Below are positions 39,834 to 47,675 of a stretch of DNA of 64,000 bases, in pieces. Location of the stretch: positions 90,749-154,748 of the forward strand of contig CAYTZG010000002.1 of assembly GCA_964442435.1 (NCBI GenBank). Reading direction: 5' to 3'. The stretch comes from CAMXAS01 sp964442435 (GTDB taxonomy: Bacteria; Bacteroidota; Bacteroidia; Bacteroidales; P3). Under the pieces are notes generated by a model. The model did not search any database. It had not been told where the DNA came from and saw only the letters and a program-made list of their open reading frames with translations. How positions within the stretch are numbered: the stretch's first letter is position 1; each line of letters starts with the position of its first letter. The translations under genes were made by a program, and so were the position numbers.

Positions 39834-40403
39834 TCATTCATGCAATCGGTTCAGCAACCATGCCATATTTTGACCAAGGTTGCGCATGTTGGCCAAGCCC
39901 TCCTCGTCTTTCGACACGTCGCCGATTTCGCGGCCATACACCATATTCCAATAGGTGGAGCCCACCACCAGCATTTCTTTGTTGAGCATAAAATGGTTCA
40001 TCGTATCGACGGTTGTCATGCCGCCAGCCCGCCGTACCGCGGCCACGGAGGCCCCCACTTTATGCCGCAACAATCCCGGATTGGTGGCGACGACCACGCC
40101 GCCGCGTTCCAAAAAGGCCTTCATTTTGGCCGATACATCCGCGGAATACACGGGTGAACCGAGTAGGATGCCGTCGGCCTCGGCCATGCGGCGGAAGATG
40201 TCGCAGAACGCATCCCCCGTGCACACGCAGTTGCCTTTGCCACGGCAGGCGAAACAAGCCTTGCACGGTTGAATGTCGGCCTCGGCCAGCTGGATAAGTT
40301 CGGTATCGATGCCGGCCTTATGCAATTCCTCAAAAACGGTTTTGATAAGGAGTGCCGTATTTCCGTCTTTGCGGGAACTCCCGTTGATGCCTACGACTTT
40401 CAT
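39834..40403 (-). CDS. NAD(P)H-dependent FMN reductase / flavodoxin-fold iron-sulfur flavoprotein
   Basis: 189 residues. N-terminal flavin-phosphate loop KVVGINGSSRKDGNTALLI; the C-x2-C-x2-C-like cluster string QPCKACFACRGKGNCVC suggests the iron-sulfur flavoprotein subtype; GSPVYSADVSAKMKAFLERG is the second FMN loop. ATG 40403 (MKVVGINGSS) is the natural start. Follows the 4-oxalocrotonate tautomerase gene by four bases. Probable cytosolic electron carrier or reductase. Confidence 0.85.
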   Translation of the reverse strand: MKVVGINGSSRKDGNTALLIKTVFEELHKAGIDTELIQLAEADIQPCKACFACRGKGNCVCTGDAFCDIFRRMAEADGILLGSPVYSADVSAKMKAFLERGGVVVATNPGLLRHKVGASVAAVRRAGGMTTVDTMNHFMLNKEMLVVGSTYWNMVYGREIGDVSKDEEGLANMRNLGQNMAWLLNRLHE

Positions 40404-40407
40404 CTGT

Positions 40408-40608
40408 TTACGCTTTGTAGTTCCGTTTGATTTCGTCAATCGACTTGCCGCCGATGCCGAAGTTCTCGTCGGGCAGTTCCTTGAGGGTGACGGTGAAGAA
40501 CTGCGCGGGGATATGGGTTATCTCGGAAGCCGTTGCCGTAAGGCGTTCAATCAGTTCTTTCTTTTGTTCAGCGGTCAGTTTACCGCTTTCAATGGATATG
40601 TAAGGCAT
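40408..40608 (-). CDS. 4-oxalocrotonate tautomerase family protein
   Basis: 66 residues, the normal size of the tautomerase superfamily monomer. Begins MPYISIESGKLTAEQKKELIERL, so removal of Met exposes the catalytic Pro1. A conserved Arg of the canonical enzyme (position 11) is not evident (K10 is nearby), so the substrate may differ. Sits between the TfoX-like and FMN-reductase genes with gaps of three and four bases. Confidence 0.85.
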   Translation of the reverse strand: MPYISIESGKLTAEQKKELIERLTATASEITHIPAQFFTVTLKELPDENFGIGGKSIDEIKRNYKA

Positions 40609-40611
40609 GAT

Positions 40612-40926
40612 TTATTTCTTTTTGGGCTTGGGGAACGGGAGGTGTTCCCAAAGCGTTTCTATGACTTTCATCGCCTGACTGCGATTGTATATATCAAGAA
40701 TATAGGCCTCTTTGGCGCCGGGATAGGGACAGCCGCATTCGGCGTCGGCCATCATATCGGCAATGCAGGGCAACTTCTTGACATACGCCAGGTTGTCGCA
40801 GGCCGTAATGACGCATTTCTCATTCAGATAGATGACATAATCCCCCATCATTTTGCGACTGCGGACATCGCCGAGCGGTGCAAGCGTATTGCATATATCC
40901 TCAATGAAATCAGTTGAACAAGCCAT
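40612..40926 (-). CDS. TfoX/Sxy N-terminal domain protein
   Basis: 104 residues. Pattern of the TfoX N-terminal domain: FIEDICNTLAPLGDVRSRKMMGDYVIYLNEKCVITACDNLAYVK, CPYPGAKEAYILD, then a basic tail KPKKK. In Gammaproteobacteria TfoX regulates competence; single-domain relatives in Bacteroidota are uncharacterised. The start overlaps the GNAT gene's end by 17 bases. Confidence 0.8.
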   Translation of the reverse strand: MACSTDFIEDICNTLAPLGDVRSRKMMGDYVIYLNEKCVITACDNLAYVKKLPCIADMMADAECGCPYPGAKEAYILDIYNRSQAMKVIETLWEHLPFPKPKKK

Positions 40927-41470
40927 AATGATTCTTTTTTAAGGCATGATAATCTTGTTGGGTCATCAGGTAAAAATGTTCGGTCCGCGTATCGCCGAGG
41001 GGCGACACGATGTCGCGGTTGGTGTGATGAAATTTGAAACCGCATTTCTCGCAGACACGCTTCGATTTGAGGTTTCCTTCATAATAGCCGCACCATACCG
41101 CGTCAAGGCCTAAGGTTTGGAAGCCTCTTGACAGCAGAGCCCTTACCGCCTCGGGAATCAGGCCCTGTCCCCAATAGGGTTTGCCGATCCAATAGCCGAT
41201 TTCCGCTTCGCCCTGCTTCATATCCGCGGTGTGCAGGCTGTTGGAGAATAGGATGCCGCAACTGCCGACCGGTTCTTCGGTCTCTTTCAAAACCACCGCG
41301 TACGTTTCGGGGGCCGAAAAGACGGTGCGGATGATTTCGAGACTGTTTGCTATTGAGGTATGTGGCGGCCAGCCGGCAATGGGGCCTATGTCCGGATCGC
41401 TCGCGTATCGATAAAGGGCCGCCGCGTCGGATTCTAACCACGGACGTAGCAATAGGCGTTCCGTTTCCAT
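40910..41470 (-). CDS. GNAT-family N-acetyltransferase (RimJ/RimL-like)
   Basis: 186 residues. METERLLLRPWLESDAAALYRYASDPDIG (acceptor-side start of the RimJ/L group), IGYWIGKPYWGQGLIPEAVRALLSRGF (acetyl-CoA pyrophosphate loop), LDAVWCGYYEGNLKSKRVCEKCGFKF. The substrate (peptide N-terminus or small molecule) is unknown. TAATG junction with the YciI-like gene: stop and start share one base. Confidence 0.88.
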   Translation of the reverse strand: METERLLLRPWLESDAAALYRYASDPDIGPIAGWPPHTSIANSLEIIRTVFSAPETYAVVLKETEEPVGSCGILFSNSLHTADMKQGEAEIGYWIGKPYWGQGLIPEAVRALLSRGFQTLGLDAVWCGYYEGNLKSKRVCEKCGFKFHHTNRDIVSPLGDTRTEHFYLMTQQDYHALKKNHYGLFN

Positions 41471-41760
41471 TATCCTATCATATGTTTCAAGGCGTCGTCG
41501 CGGAACAGGGTAGGCGTAAATGCTACAATCTGATAATCCGCAATGCCATGGATGTGAAACGGATCTTGCGCGATGATGGTGTCAACAACGGCACGGCTTT
41601 CGGCCTGCATCATGATGACACCGCCAGTGCGCGGCGTTTGTGGGCCGGAAGCGATAAAGTCCCCTGCGGCGTAATGTACGGATAGGAAGTCACGATGCGC
41701 CTGAAGGAAGCGGTCCACTTCTTCTAGCGGCTTTTTGTAGGTTAGAATGGCTATGAACAT
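41470..41760 (-). CDS. YciI-like protein
   Basis: 96 residues, dimeric ferredoxin-like YCII fold. Opens MFIAILTYKKPLEEVDRFLQAHRDFL with the family's conserved His of the HRxFL string, and GDFIASGPQTPRTGGVIMMQAES. The reaction is unknown; distant relatives cleave chlorinated lactones. First gene of a tightly packed unit (YciI, GNAT, TfoX, tautomerase, FMN reductase). It lies 30 bases downstream of the methyltransferase gene, which may be the true head of the operon. Confidence 0.8.
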   Translation of the reverse strand: MFIAILTYKKPLEEVDRFLQAHRDFLSVHYAAGDFIASGPQTPRTGGVIMMQAESRAVVDTIIAQDPFHIHGIADYQIVAFTPTLFRDDALKHMIG

Positions 41761-41790
41761 ATCTGGCGTATGGTTTATCTCTTTTTTTTG

Positions 41791-42471
41791 TTATTTCACG
41801 GCGCGGAATACCGCCATGCTTTCGACGGTGGTCAGTTCCACCTGCCGGTACATCCGTTCGAGGCGGGCCTTCAGGCTGGCGGCCGTTTCGAACGGCGGCG
41901 TGCAATAGCCCATCGGCGTGTAAACCCGCTTGATGAAGAAGTCGGTGCGCCGGTTTTCTTTCATCACGGCGAAGCAACCGCAGAGAACGCCGCCGGGTTT
42001 CAAGACGCGGAACGTCTCGCGGTAGGCGGCCTCCTTGTCGGGGAAAGCGTGGAAGCCGTTGAGCGACAACACCGTGTCGAAACTTGCGTCCTCAAACGTC
42101 AGGTTCCCCACGTCGCCCTGAACGAAATCGATATTGGGAATCCGTAGTCTGCTTGCCAAACGTTGCGCCCGCGCCATCATGTCCGGCGAATAGTCCAGAC
42201 ACGTGATGTCCGCCTTGCCGAGCGTTTGGTACAACGGCATCGTGATGATGCCCGTACCCACGGGCACTTCCAAAAGCCGGCCGGCAAAGTCGGCGGGGAT
42301 GGCGGAAAGCGCTAGTTCCTGATAGCGGCGGGTCTTTTCCCGGTTCAGGTTCCAGACGGCCAGGCTCACGATGCGCCCGATAAAGGTCGAGCACGTAATC
42401 ATGCCGTCGTAAAACGTCGCGTCGCCGCCCATATGCCGGTAGGCGTTCCGAATTTCAGTCGGTCTGTCCAT
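41791..42471 (-). CDS. class I SAM-dependent methyltransferase
   Basis: 226 residues. SAM-binding motif I LLEVPVGTGIITMPLYQ (GxG form), motif II CLDYSPDMMARAQRLA, motif III IDFVQGDVGNLTFEDASFDTVLSLNGFHAFPDK and FRVLKPGGVLCGC: a UbiE/Methyltransf_11 type. Substrate not identifiable. Its ATG lies 11 bases past the stop of the PNPOx-like gene (same strand), so the two may be co-transcribed. Confidence 0.85.
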   Translation of the reverse strand: MDRPTEIRNAYRHMGGDATFYDGMITCSTFIGRIVSLAVWNLNREKTRRYQELALSAIPADFAGRLLEVPVGTGIITMPLYQTLGKADITCLDYSPDMMARAQRLASRLRIPNIDFVQGDVGNLTFEDASFDTVLSLNGFHAFPDKEAAYRETFRVLKPGGVLCGCFAVMKENRRTDFFIKRVYTPMGYCTPPFETAASLKARLERMYRQVELTTVESMAVFRAVK

Positions 42472-42482
42472 AGAAAAGATGT

Positions 42483-43013
42483 TTATTGGAGGTGGTCGCG
42501 TTGTTGGACGATCTCGATGGCTTCTTTCCCAGTCATGTTCTCAATGTCGAGACGGAGTATGGCCACATGGGGAAGATGTTTGGCAATCTCGGCCTCGGGG
42601 TCAAGGCCGGGCGCATACTTTTCGCATAGCAGCAACAGGCCCATCCTGATTTCTTTTGGATCGGAAACCCGGTGCATGCGTCCCTTTACGATGACACTCC
42701 GGAAATACGAGGTAAATTCTTCCGGAATGATGCTATCTTGGCCGACCACGCAGAACGCGCAACGCGGATTTACGCGCAGGCAGTCGATTTTATGCCCTTC
42801 TACCGCACTGTGGAAATAGATGTGTTGACCGTTGTTATATACATAATTCAGGGGCACCCCGTAGGGCGTGCCGTCGGTATCCACCAACGACAGAATCCCG
42901 TTAGAACCCTTGCTTAGAATATCCTTGGCATCCGCCTCGGAAAGCAGTTGTTTGAAACGTCGCATCCTTCTCTCCATCATCTTGAAACGTGAAGTCCGTA
43001 CTGTCGTTTGCAT
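42483..43013 (-). CDS. pyridoxamine 5'-phosphate oxidase-like (flavin split-barrel) protein
   Basis: 176 residues. NimA/PNPOx-like split barrel: KGSNGILSLVDTDGTPYGVPLNYVY, IYFHSAVEGHKIDCLRVNPRCAFCVVG, YFRSVIVKGRMHRVSDPKE. Such proteins bind FMN or F420-like cofactors or heme; nitroimidazole-reductase relatives exist, but resistance is not inferred here. Start at 43013 chosen since the -7 element at 43035-43042 lies 21 bp upstream; a longer frame to 43070 would run across that element. Head of the minus-strand unit running down to the YciI operon. Confidence 0.85.
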   Translation of the reverse strand: MQTTVRTSRFKMMERRMRRFKQLLSEADAKDILSKGSNGILSLVDTDGTPYGVPLNYVYNNGQHIYFHSAVEGHKIDCLRVNPRCAFCVVGQDSIIPEEFTSYFRSVIVKGRMHRVSDPKEIRMGLLLLCEKYAPGLDPEAEIAKHLPHVAILRLDIENMTGKEAIEIVQQRDHLQ

Positions 43014-43034
43014 TCGTGTGAATGAAACGACATA

Positions 43035-43042
43035 CAAATTTA
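43035..43042 (-). promoter_or_regulatory. -7 element of the PNPOx-like gene
   Basis: Minus-strand TAAATTTG (plus CAAATTTA), exact consensus, 21 bp before the ATG at 43013. Confidence 0.6.
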
Positions 43043-43120
43043 GCGAAAAAAATTTGCAACCCGGTTGCAAAAGTGGGAAAGGGGGCGCCGCGGAACGTCC
43101 CGCCGCATGGAAAAAATCGT

Positions 43121-43128
43121 TATATTTG
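43121..43128 (+). promoter_or_regulatory. -7 element of pgi
   Basis: TATATTTG, exact consensus, 37 bp before the pgi ATG. Confidence 0.65.
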
Positions 43129-43165
43129 CAGTATCACAAACAGAAAATCACAAAATCAGGAAACT

Positions 43166-44506
43166 ATGGAAACAAAAACACTCGCATTGGATTTTACGTA
43201 TGCGTTGCAGGCGGGACAGGCCGTGCAGCAGGTCATGCAGGGCGCGCCCGCGTGCCCGGACTGCAAGCAGTTGGCCGATGAATTGCGCCAGGCCTGGCAT
43301 ACGTTGCAGGGCCGTCAAGGGGCGGGCAACGATTTCTTGGGCTGGCTCGACACGCCTAAGCAGACCGCCGAGGCGGAACTGCAGGCCATGCAGCGGCGGG
43401 CGGCCGAATTGCGCGCCAAGTCGCAGGCCTTCGTCTGCATCGGCATCGGTGGCTCGTATCTAGGCGCCAAGGCCATCATCGAGGCCTTGAAGCCGGCCTT
43501 GTCGCTCTCTATGCCCGGCGGCCCCGAAATCCTGTATGCCGGCCATCAGCTGAGCGAGGACTATATGCACGAGTTGCTGACCTATCTCGACGGCAAGGAT
43601 TACAGTATCTGCATCATCTCCAAATCGGGCACGACGACCGAGCCCGCCATCGCGTTCCGCTTGTTGCGGGCGCATTTGGAAAAGAAATACGGCAAGGAGG
43701 AAGCCCGCACGCGTATCGTGGCCATTACCGACGCGCGCAAGGGGGCGATGCGGCAGTTGGCCGACCGCGAGGGCTATACGACCTACGTCGTGCCCGACAA
43801 CGTGGGTGGCCGCTTTTCGGTGCTGACGCCGGTGGGGCTGTTCCCGTTGGCTGTGGCGGGTGTCGATATCGTGGCCCTGGTACGGGGCGCGGCCGCCGAA
43901 GCCGAGGCCGTGGTCGCCGCCGGCGATGACTTTCAACGCAATCTGAGCCTGCAATACGCCTACTACCGCCAGTGGTGCTACCGGCACGGCTTGGGCATCG
44001 AATTGCTCGTCAATTACGACCCGCGTCTGATATACATGGCCGAGTGGTGGAAACAGCTCTATGGCGAGAGCGAGGGCAAGGAGGGCAAGGGTCTGTTCCC
44101 GGCTTCCGTCTCGTTTACGACCGACCTGCATTCGATGGGGCAGTATATCCAGCAGGGGCCGCGTATGCTCTGCGAAACCGTGCTCTCGTTGGCGCAGGGG
44201 CGGAACAAGGTCGAGATTCCGACCGATGCCGAAAACGCCGACGGCATGAACTTTGTGGCCGGCCGCCGCTTGTCGTATGTAAACGCCAAGGCCGAGGAAG
44301 CCACGTGTACGGCGCATAGCGCGGAAGGCGGCGTGCCGGTGGCGCGCGTCGTGCTGCCGGCGTTGGATGAAGCCGTGTTGGGGCGTCTGATTTATTTCTT
44401 TGAGACGGCCTGTGCGCTGAGCGGCTATTCGATGCACGTCAATCCGTTCGACCAGCCGGGCGTGGAAGCCTACAAGAAGCAGATGTTCAAATTGTTGGGA
44501 AAATAA
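43166..44506 (+). CDS. pgi: glucose-6-phosphate isomerase
   Basis: 446 residues. Interconverts glucose-6-P and fructose-6-P. The SIS-fold pattern is plain: FVCIGIGGSYLGAKAIIEAL, ICIISKSGTTTEPAIAFRLL, VGGRFSVLTPVGLFPLAVAG (PGI signature 1), SMGQYIQQGPRMLCETVLS, and NPFDQPGVEAYKKQMFKLLG (C-terminal signature, catalytic Lys/His near). The short length matches the Firmicutes/Bacteroidota-type PGI (about 445 aa). The ATG at 43166 (METKTLALDF) is 37 bp from the promoter; a longer upstream frame is not homologous. Monocistronic. Confidence 0.95.
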   Translation: METKTLALDFTYALQAGQAVQQVMQGAPACPDCKQLADELRQAWHTLQGRQGAGNDFLGWLDTPKQTAEAELQAMQRRAAELRAKSQAFVCIGIGGSYLGAKAIIEALKPALSLSMPGGPEILYAGHQLSEDYMHELLTYLDGKDYSICIISKSGTTTEPAIAFRLLRAHLEKKYGKEEARTRIVAITDARKGAMRQLADREGYTTYVVPDNVGGRFSVLTPVGLFPLAVAGVDIVALVRGAAAEAEAVVAAGDDFQRNLSLQYAYYRQWCYRHGLGIELLVNYDPRLIYMAEWWKQLYGESEGKEGKGLFPASVSFTTDLHSMGQYIQQGPRMLCETVLSLAQGRNKVEIPTDAENADGMNFVAGRRLSYVNAKAEEATCTAHSAEGGVPVARVVLPALDEAVLGRLIYFFETACALSGYSMHVNPFDQPGVEAYKKQMFKLLGK

Positions 44507-44520
44507 TCAACCGAAGCGGC

Positions 44521-45213
44521 TTAAATCCAAAGCAAACCGCCGCCGTCTATGAGAGGGCCTTGGGACAGTTCGATGGTCTCAAGGCCTTTTTTTTCGGCTA
44601 AGGCGCGCAGGGCTTGCGCCGTTTCGGAGCCGAGGTGTTTGAGCGCGCCGGTCCAAAAGAGGTGCCGCCCGTCCGTGCCGGCGCAGCCGCCGATAAAGCC
44701 GTAGGGAAAGCCGTGCAGCAGGACGGGCGCGGGATTTACCCACAGGCCGCTATGGCCGGCGGCGCGCAGTGCCTTTTCGATGCCGCGGTCGGAGGTCACG
44801 AAATCCGTCCCAATCCAGAGCAGGTTGCAACGCACGTAGCCTTGTTTGACCGTAACCCATTGGCGGGAAGCCCGCCGGGCCGCCTCCGCCAGATAGGGGT
44901 CTGTCTGCGCGCCGCCCACGCAGACGGCTTCGGAGAAGCCGAGGTTGTAGCGGGCGGAGGCGGGGTAGGCGTCGCCGACCGGGGTTTGGCCCGGCACGAT
45001 CGGGCGGCGCGTGAATCGCCGCAGGCTCTCCGTCCAGCGTGCCGGCAGGTTGGGGGCCACGACGATTTCGTGCGGCAGCGGGCAGACGAAGATATCGGGA
45101 TGGCCGGACACGGCCCCGTAAACCAAGCCCTCCGTCTCAAACGGCAGCACCTCGTCGTATTCGGCCAGGGCGTAGAGCCGTTCGGCCCCCAGTCGTTTGT
45201 CGGCTAAAAACAT
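44521..45213 (-). CDS. DUF6873-like protein paired with a radical SAM enzyme
   Basis: 230 residues, begins MFLADKRLGAERLYALAEY. Contains GFSEAVCVGGAQTDPYLAEAARRASR, WVTVKQGYVRCNLLWIGTDFVTSDRGIEKALRAAG, GFPYGFIGGCAGTDGRHLFWTGALKHL and ends SQGPLIDGGGLLWI. This resembles the DUF6873/GME family seen in anaerobes and an agmatine-deiminase-like (pentein) layout is possible (the C/H/D residues are suggestive); I do not claim the activity. Its start overlaps the radical SAM gene's stop by ten bases, so the pair is translationally coupled. Confidence 0.65.
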   Translation of the reverse strand: MFLADKRLGAERLYALAEYDEVLPFETEGLVYGAVSGHPDIFVCPLPHEIVVAPNLPARWTESLRRFTRRPIVPGQTPVGDAYPASARYNLGFSEAVCVGGAQTDPYLAEAARRASRQWVTVKQGYVRCNLLWIGTDFVTSDRGIEKALRAAGHSGLWVNPAPVLLHGFPYGFIGGCAGTDGRHLFWTGALKHLGSETAQALRALAEKKGLETIELSQGPLIDGGGLLWI

Positions 45214-46256
45214 AAGGCACTTCGGTATTGACGGCCGGTCAAAGCGGGCTCGGCATAAATCGACACTTTGCGGAAGCGGGTCTCCAGATAGCGTTTGTTC
45301 TCGCCGTGATGCCCGTTGGCCACATTGACCTGATTGGGCGATACCCATAGTTTGAGGCGCGGGCGGCCCTGTCGCGCGGGGAAGGCCGCTGGCCTTGCGC
45401 CCGCCGCTTCGCCGAAGTCCGCCTGATGCCAGATGCGCGCCCAAATCGCGCTTTCGGCCAGGGCGCGGAAGGCCGGATGGAACGGCCCCGCCACGAGGCC
45501 CGCGCCGGCGGCCAGTTCCTCCGACGGGTGCAGCCCCACGCGCAGAATCCGCACGTCGGCGGCCTCAAACAGCGGGATGAGTTCGGCGCACCAGTCCACG
45601 GCCTCTTCCAAGGTCAGCGGCCGGTAGGCGCCGGCGCGGTATTGTTCCGCCAACAGCGTCTTTTCCATGACGAGCGTCGGGTAGATGCGGGTTTCGGTCG
45701 CGCCCAGGTCGATGAAGCGGCGGGCGGTCTCCATGCTGCGGGCGAGGCTGTCGCCCGGCAGGCCTATCATCATTTGCAGGCCAAGCCGCAGGCCGGCGTC
45801 CAGTATGCGGGCCGAAGCCGTCTCCACGTCCGCCCGCCGGTGGCCGCGCCGTACCGTTTCTAAAATGTCGTCGTGCAGGCTCTGCGCGCCGAGTTCAATC
45901 GTTTGGACGCCGTAGCGCTTATACACCGGCAGCAGGGCCGCGTCTATGCCGTCGGGACGGGTCGAGAAACGGATGGCGGTAACGCGTGGATCGGTTTTCA
46001 GATAGCGGGCGGCCCGTTCTAGATACAGTTCCTGCAGTTCGACGGGCAGGGCCGTGAACGTGCCGCCGAAAAAGGCGATTTCGGCCTGTCGGTCCGCGCC
46101 GAGCGTAGCGAGGTGCCGCTCCACGATACGGTCGATGTGTTCGGGCGGCGGGGCTTGCGTTACGCCCGTAATGGCCGCCTGATTGCAGTAACTGCAGGCG
46201 TACCGGCAACCCAATTGCGGAATGAAGACGGGAATGCGGCAGAAGGAACGGCTCAT
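45204..46256 (-). CDS. radical SAM protein of the ELP3/HemN-like class
   Basis: 350 residues. FIPQLGCRYACSYCNQAAITGV carries the CxxxCxxC cluster motif for the 4Fe-4S/SAM site; EIAFFGGTFTALP, IRFSTRPDGIDAALL, TIELGAQSLHDDIL and MIGLPGDSLARSMETARR follow, the order seen in ELP3-like radical SAM enzymes, but the C-terminal acetyltransferase domain of true ELP3 is missing. The C-terminal part has two arginine-rich stretches (KVSIYAEPALTGRQYRS). Substrate unknown; coupled with the DUF6873-like gene, a combination also known from Clostridia. Confidence 0.8.
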   Translation of the reverse strand: MSRSFCRIPVFIPQLGCRYACSYCNQAAITGVTQAPPPEHIDRIVERHLATLGADRQAEIAFFGGTFTALPVELQELYLERAARYLKTDPRVTAIRFSTRPDGIDAALLPVYKRYGVQTIELGAQSLHDDILETVRRGHRRADVETASARILDAGLRLGLQMMIGLPGDSLARSMETARRFIDLGATETRIYPTLVMEKTLLAEQYRAGAYRPLTLEEAVDWCAELIPLFEAADVRILRVGLHPSEELAAGAGLVAGPFHPAFRALAESAIWARIWHQADFGEAAGARPAAFPARQGRPRLKLWVSPNQVNVANGHHGENKRYLETRFRKVSIYAEPALTGRQYRSALCF

Positions 46257-46272
46257 AAGTGTTGCCCCATGG

Positions 46273-47658
46273 CTATTTGACCACGGTAATCGTGCCGTTG
46301 AGTTCGTTTGTGAAACGGTCGAACGTCTCCTTGTAATAAAAGACGTAAACGCCCGGATGTACCCATTCGCCTTTGAATTTGCCGTCCCAACCCACGTTCA
46401 GGTCACGGGTCTCGAACACGCGCAGGCCGTTGCGGTTGAAGATGGCGAAATAATACGATTTGGAGGGCTCTATGATGCCGATGGGCTTGTATTCGCGGCT
46501 GATGCCGTCGAGTTTGAAGCCGGTCGGGAAATGCACTTTCAGATTATTGTTGACCTGCAGGTGCTTGTAAATCCGGGTCGAACAACCGGCGCCGTGCCGT
46601 CCGATGTAGAGGTCGGCGTAGATATCCATGCTCTGTTTGGGGTAGAAAGATATCGTATCGGCTTGCTCCCGGTTGAACCAAACCATGCTGTCGGCGTTCG
46701 TGTAGGCAATCCATACCAAGACTTCCTCGCCGAGGTTCAGTGTGTCGTCCGACGCCGCGATTTCGCCCTGCGGCCGTTCCACCGCCTTGATTTCCCATTG
46801 GCGCACGCCCCGGCATCCGAAACGGTCGGTTACCCGCACCTGCAGGATGATGTCGTCCTGAACGTCGTTGACATGATAGACGGGGTCGGTCGAACCGTCG
46901 CCCCACAGGATGTCGCGGGCGCCGACAAGTTCGATGACCGTATTGTTGCCGACGCAGACGGCCGAGTCGCCCGTAATCGTGACGTCGGGTTCGGTCAGCA
47001 CCTCCACATGGGCGGTGTCGGTCGTGTAGCAGCGGTTCTTGTAGCCGTATTCCTTAATCGGATATTGTGAGAAATACACGCGGTAGTCGGTCGAGACCAA
47101 CGGGCGGTCGTTGATGAACTGCGTCGTGCCGGTCGTGCTCCAGTCCCAATAGCGGCCCGCGCTGCCGCCCACGTTGCCCGCCACGCCCACCGTGGCTTCA
47201 TCGCCGCGGCAAATCGTATCGTGCTGCATCGTGTAACCCGTCGGGGCGTCGGTCACGTATAGCGTCATCGTGTCCGAACCTACCGGACGGTTGTTGTCGT
47301 ACAGCATGAACCAAATGCGGATGTTGTTGGACGAGGGGGAGAATACGATACGGGTTTGGTTGGAATCGGTTACGAATTTTTGGCCATTGTAGAACCAGTC
47401 GCAGCGGAGGTGGCTGATGGGGTCGTAGTCGTCATAAACGGCTTCCAGCGAGACGGAGTCGCCGTAGCAAATCACGTTGGCGTCGTAGTCCAGCCAAATG
47501 GTTTTCGGCAATTCCGCCGCATCGGTCGTCGCTTCCGTAGGCGCCTCCACCGTCAATACGGGCAGGAACTGCGTCTGGGCGAATCCGAGGCCGCCGGCAC
47601 AACCGGCGATAAACAGACCGACCGTCAGCCAAAACCGTATGAAGCGTTGCGGAAACAT
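46273..47658 (-). CDS. secreted protein with type IX secretion C-terminal sorting domain (CHU_C type)
   Basis: 461 residues. Signal peptide (MFPQRFIRFWLTVGLFIAGCAG...). The mature protein is a string of beta-sandwich-like segments with repeated YGDSVSLEAVYDD-type and DTICRGDEATVGV-type patterns, suggesting PKD/Ig-like domains, then a C-terminal gliding-motility-type sorting domain (FNRNGLRVFETRDLNVGWDGKFKGEWVHPGVYVFYYKE, given in part). Probably exported to the surface through the type IX system, whose core genes are not in the window. Transcribed away from clpX with a 17-base gap. Ligand or function of the body is unknown. Confidence 0.82.
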   Translation of the reverse strand: MFPQRFIRFWLTVGLFIAGCAGGLGFAQTQFLPVLTVEAPTEATTDAAELPKTIWLDYDANVICYGDSVSLEAVYDDYDPISHLRCDWFYNGQKFVTDSNQTRIVFSPSSNNIRIWFMLYDNNRPVGSDTMTLYVTDAPTGYTMQHDTICRGDEATVGVAGNVGGSAGRYWDWSTTGTTQFINDRPLVSTDYRVYFSQYPIKEYGYKNRCYTTDTAHVEVLTEPDVTITGDSAVCVGNNTVIELVGARDILWGDGSTDPVYHVNDVQDDIILQVRVTDRFGCRGVRQWEIKAVERPQGEIAASDDTLNLGEEVLVWIAYTNADSMVWFNREQADTISFYPKQSMDIYADLYIGRHGAGCSTRIYKHLQVNNNLKVHFPTGFKLDGISREYKPIGIIEPSKSYYFAIFNRNGLRVFETRDLNVGWDGKFKGEWVHPGVYVFYYKETFDRFTNELNGTITVVK

Positions 47659-47675
47659 CGGGCTCTACAAATAAT

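Noticed and set aside
42483..43013. NimA-type nitroimidazole resistance protein
   Set aside because: The PNPOx-like fold is clear, but the sequence alone does not place it in the Nim subgroup.
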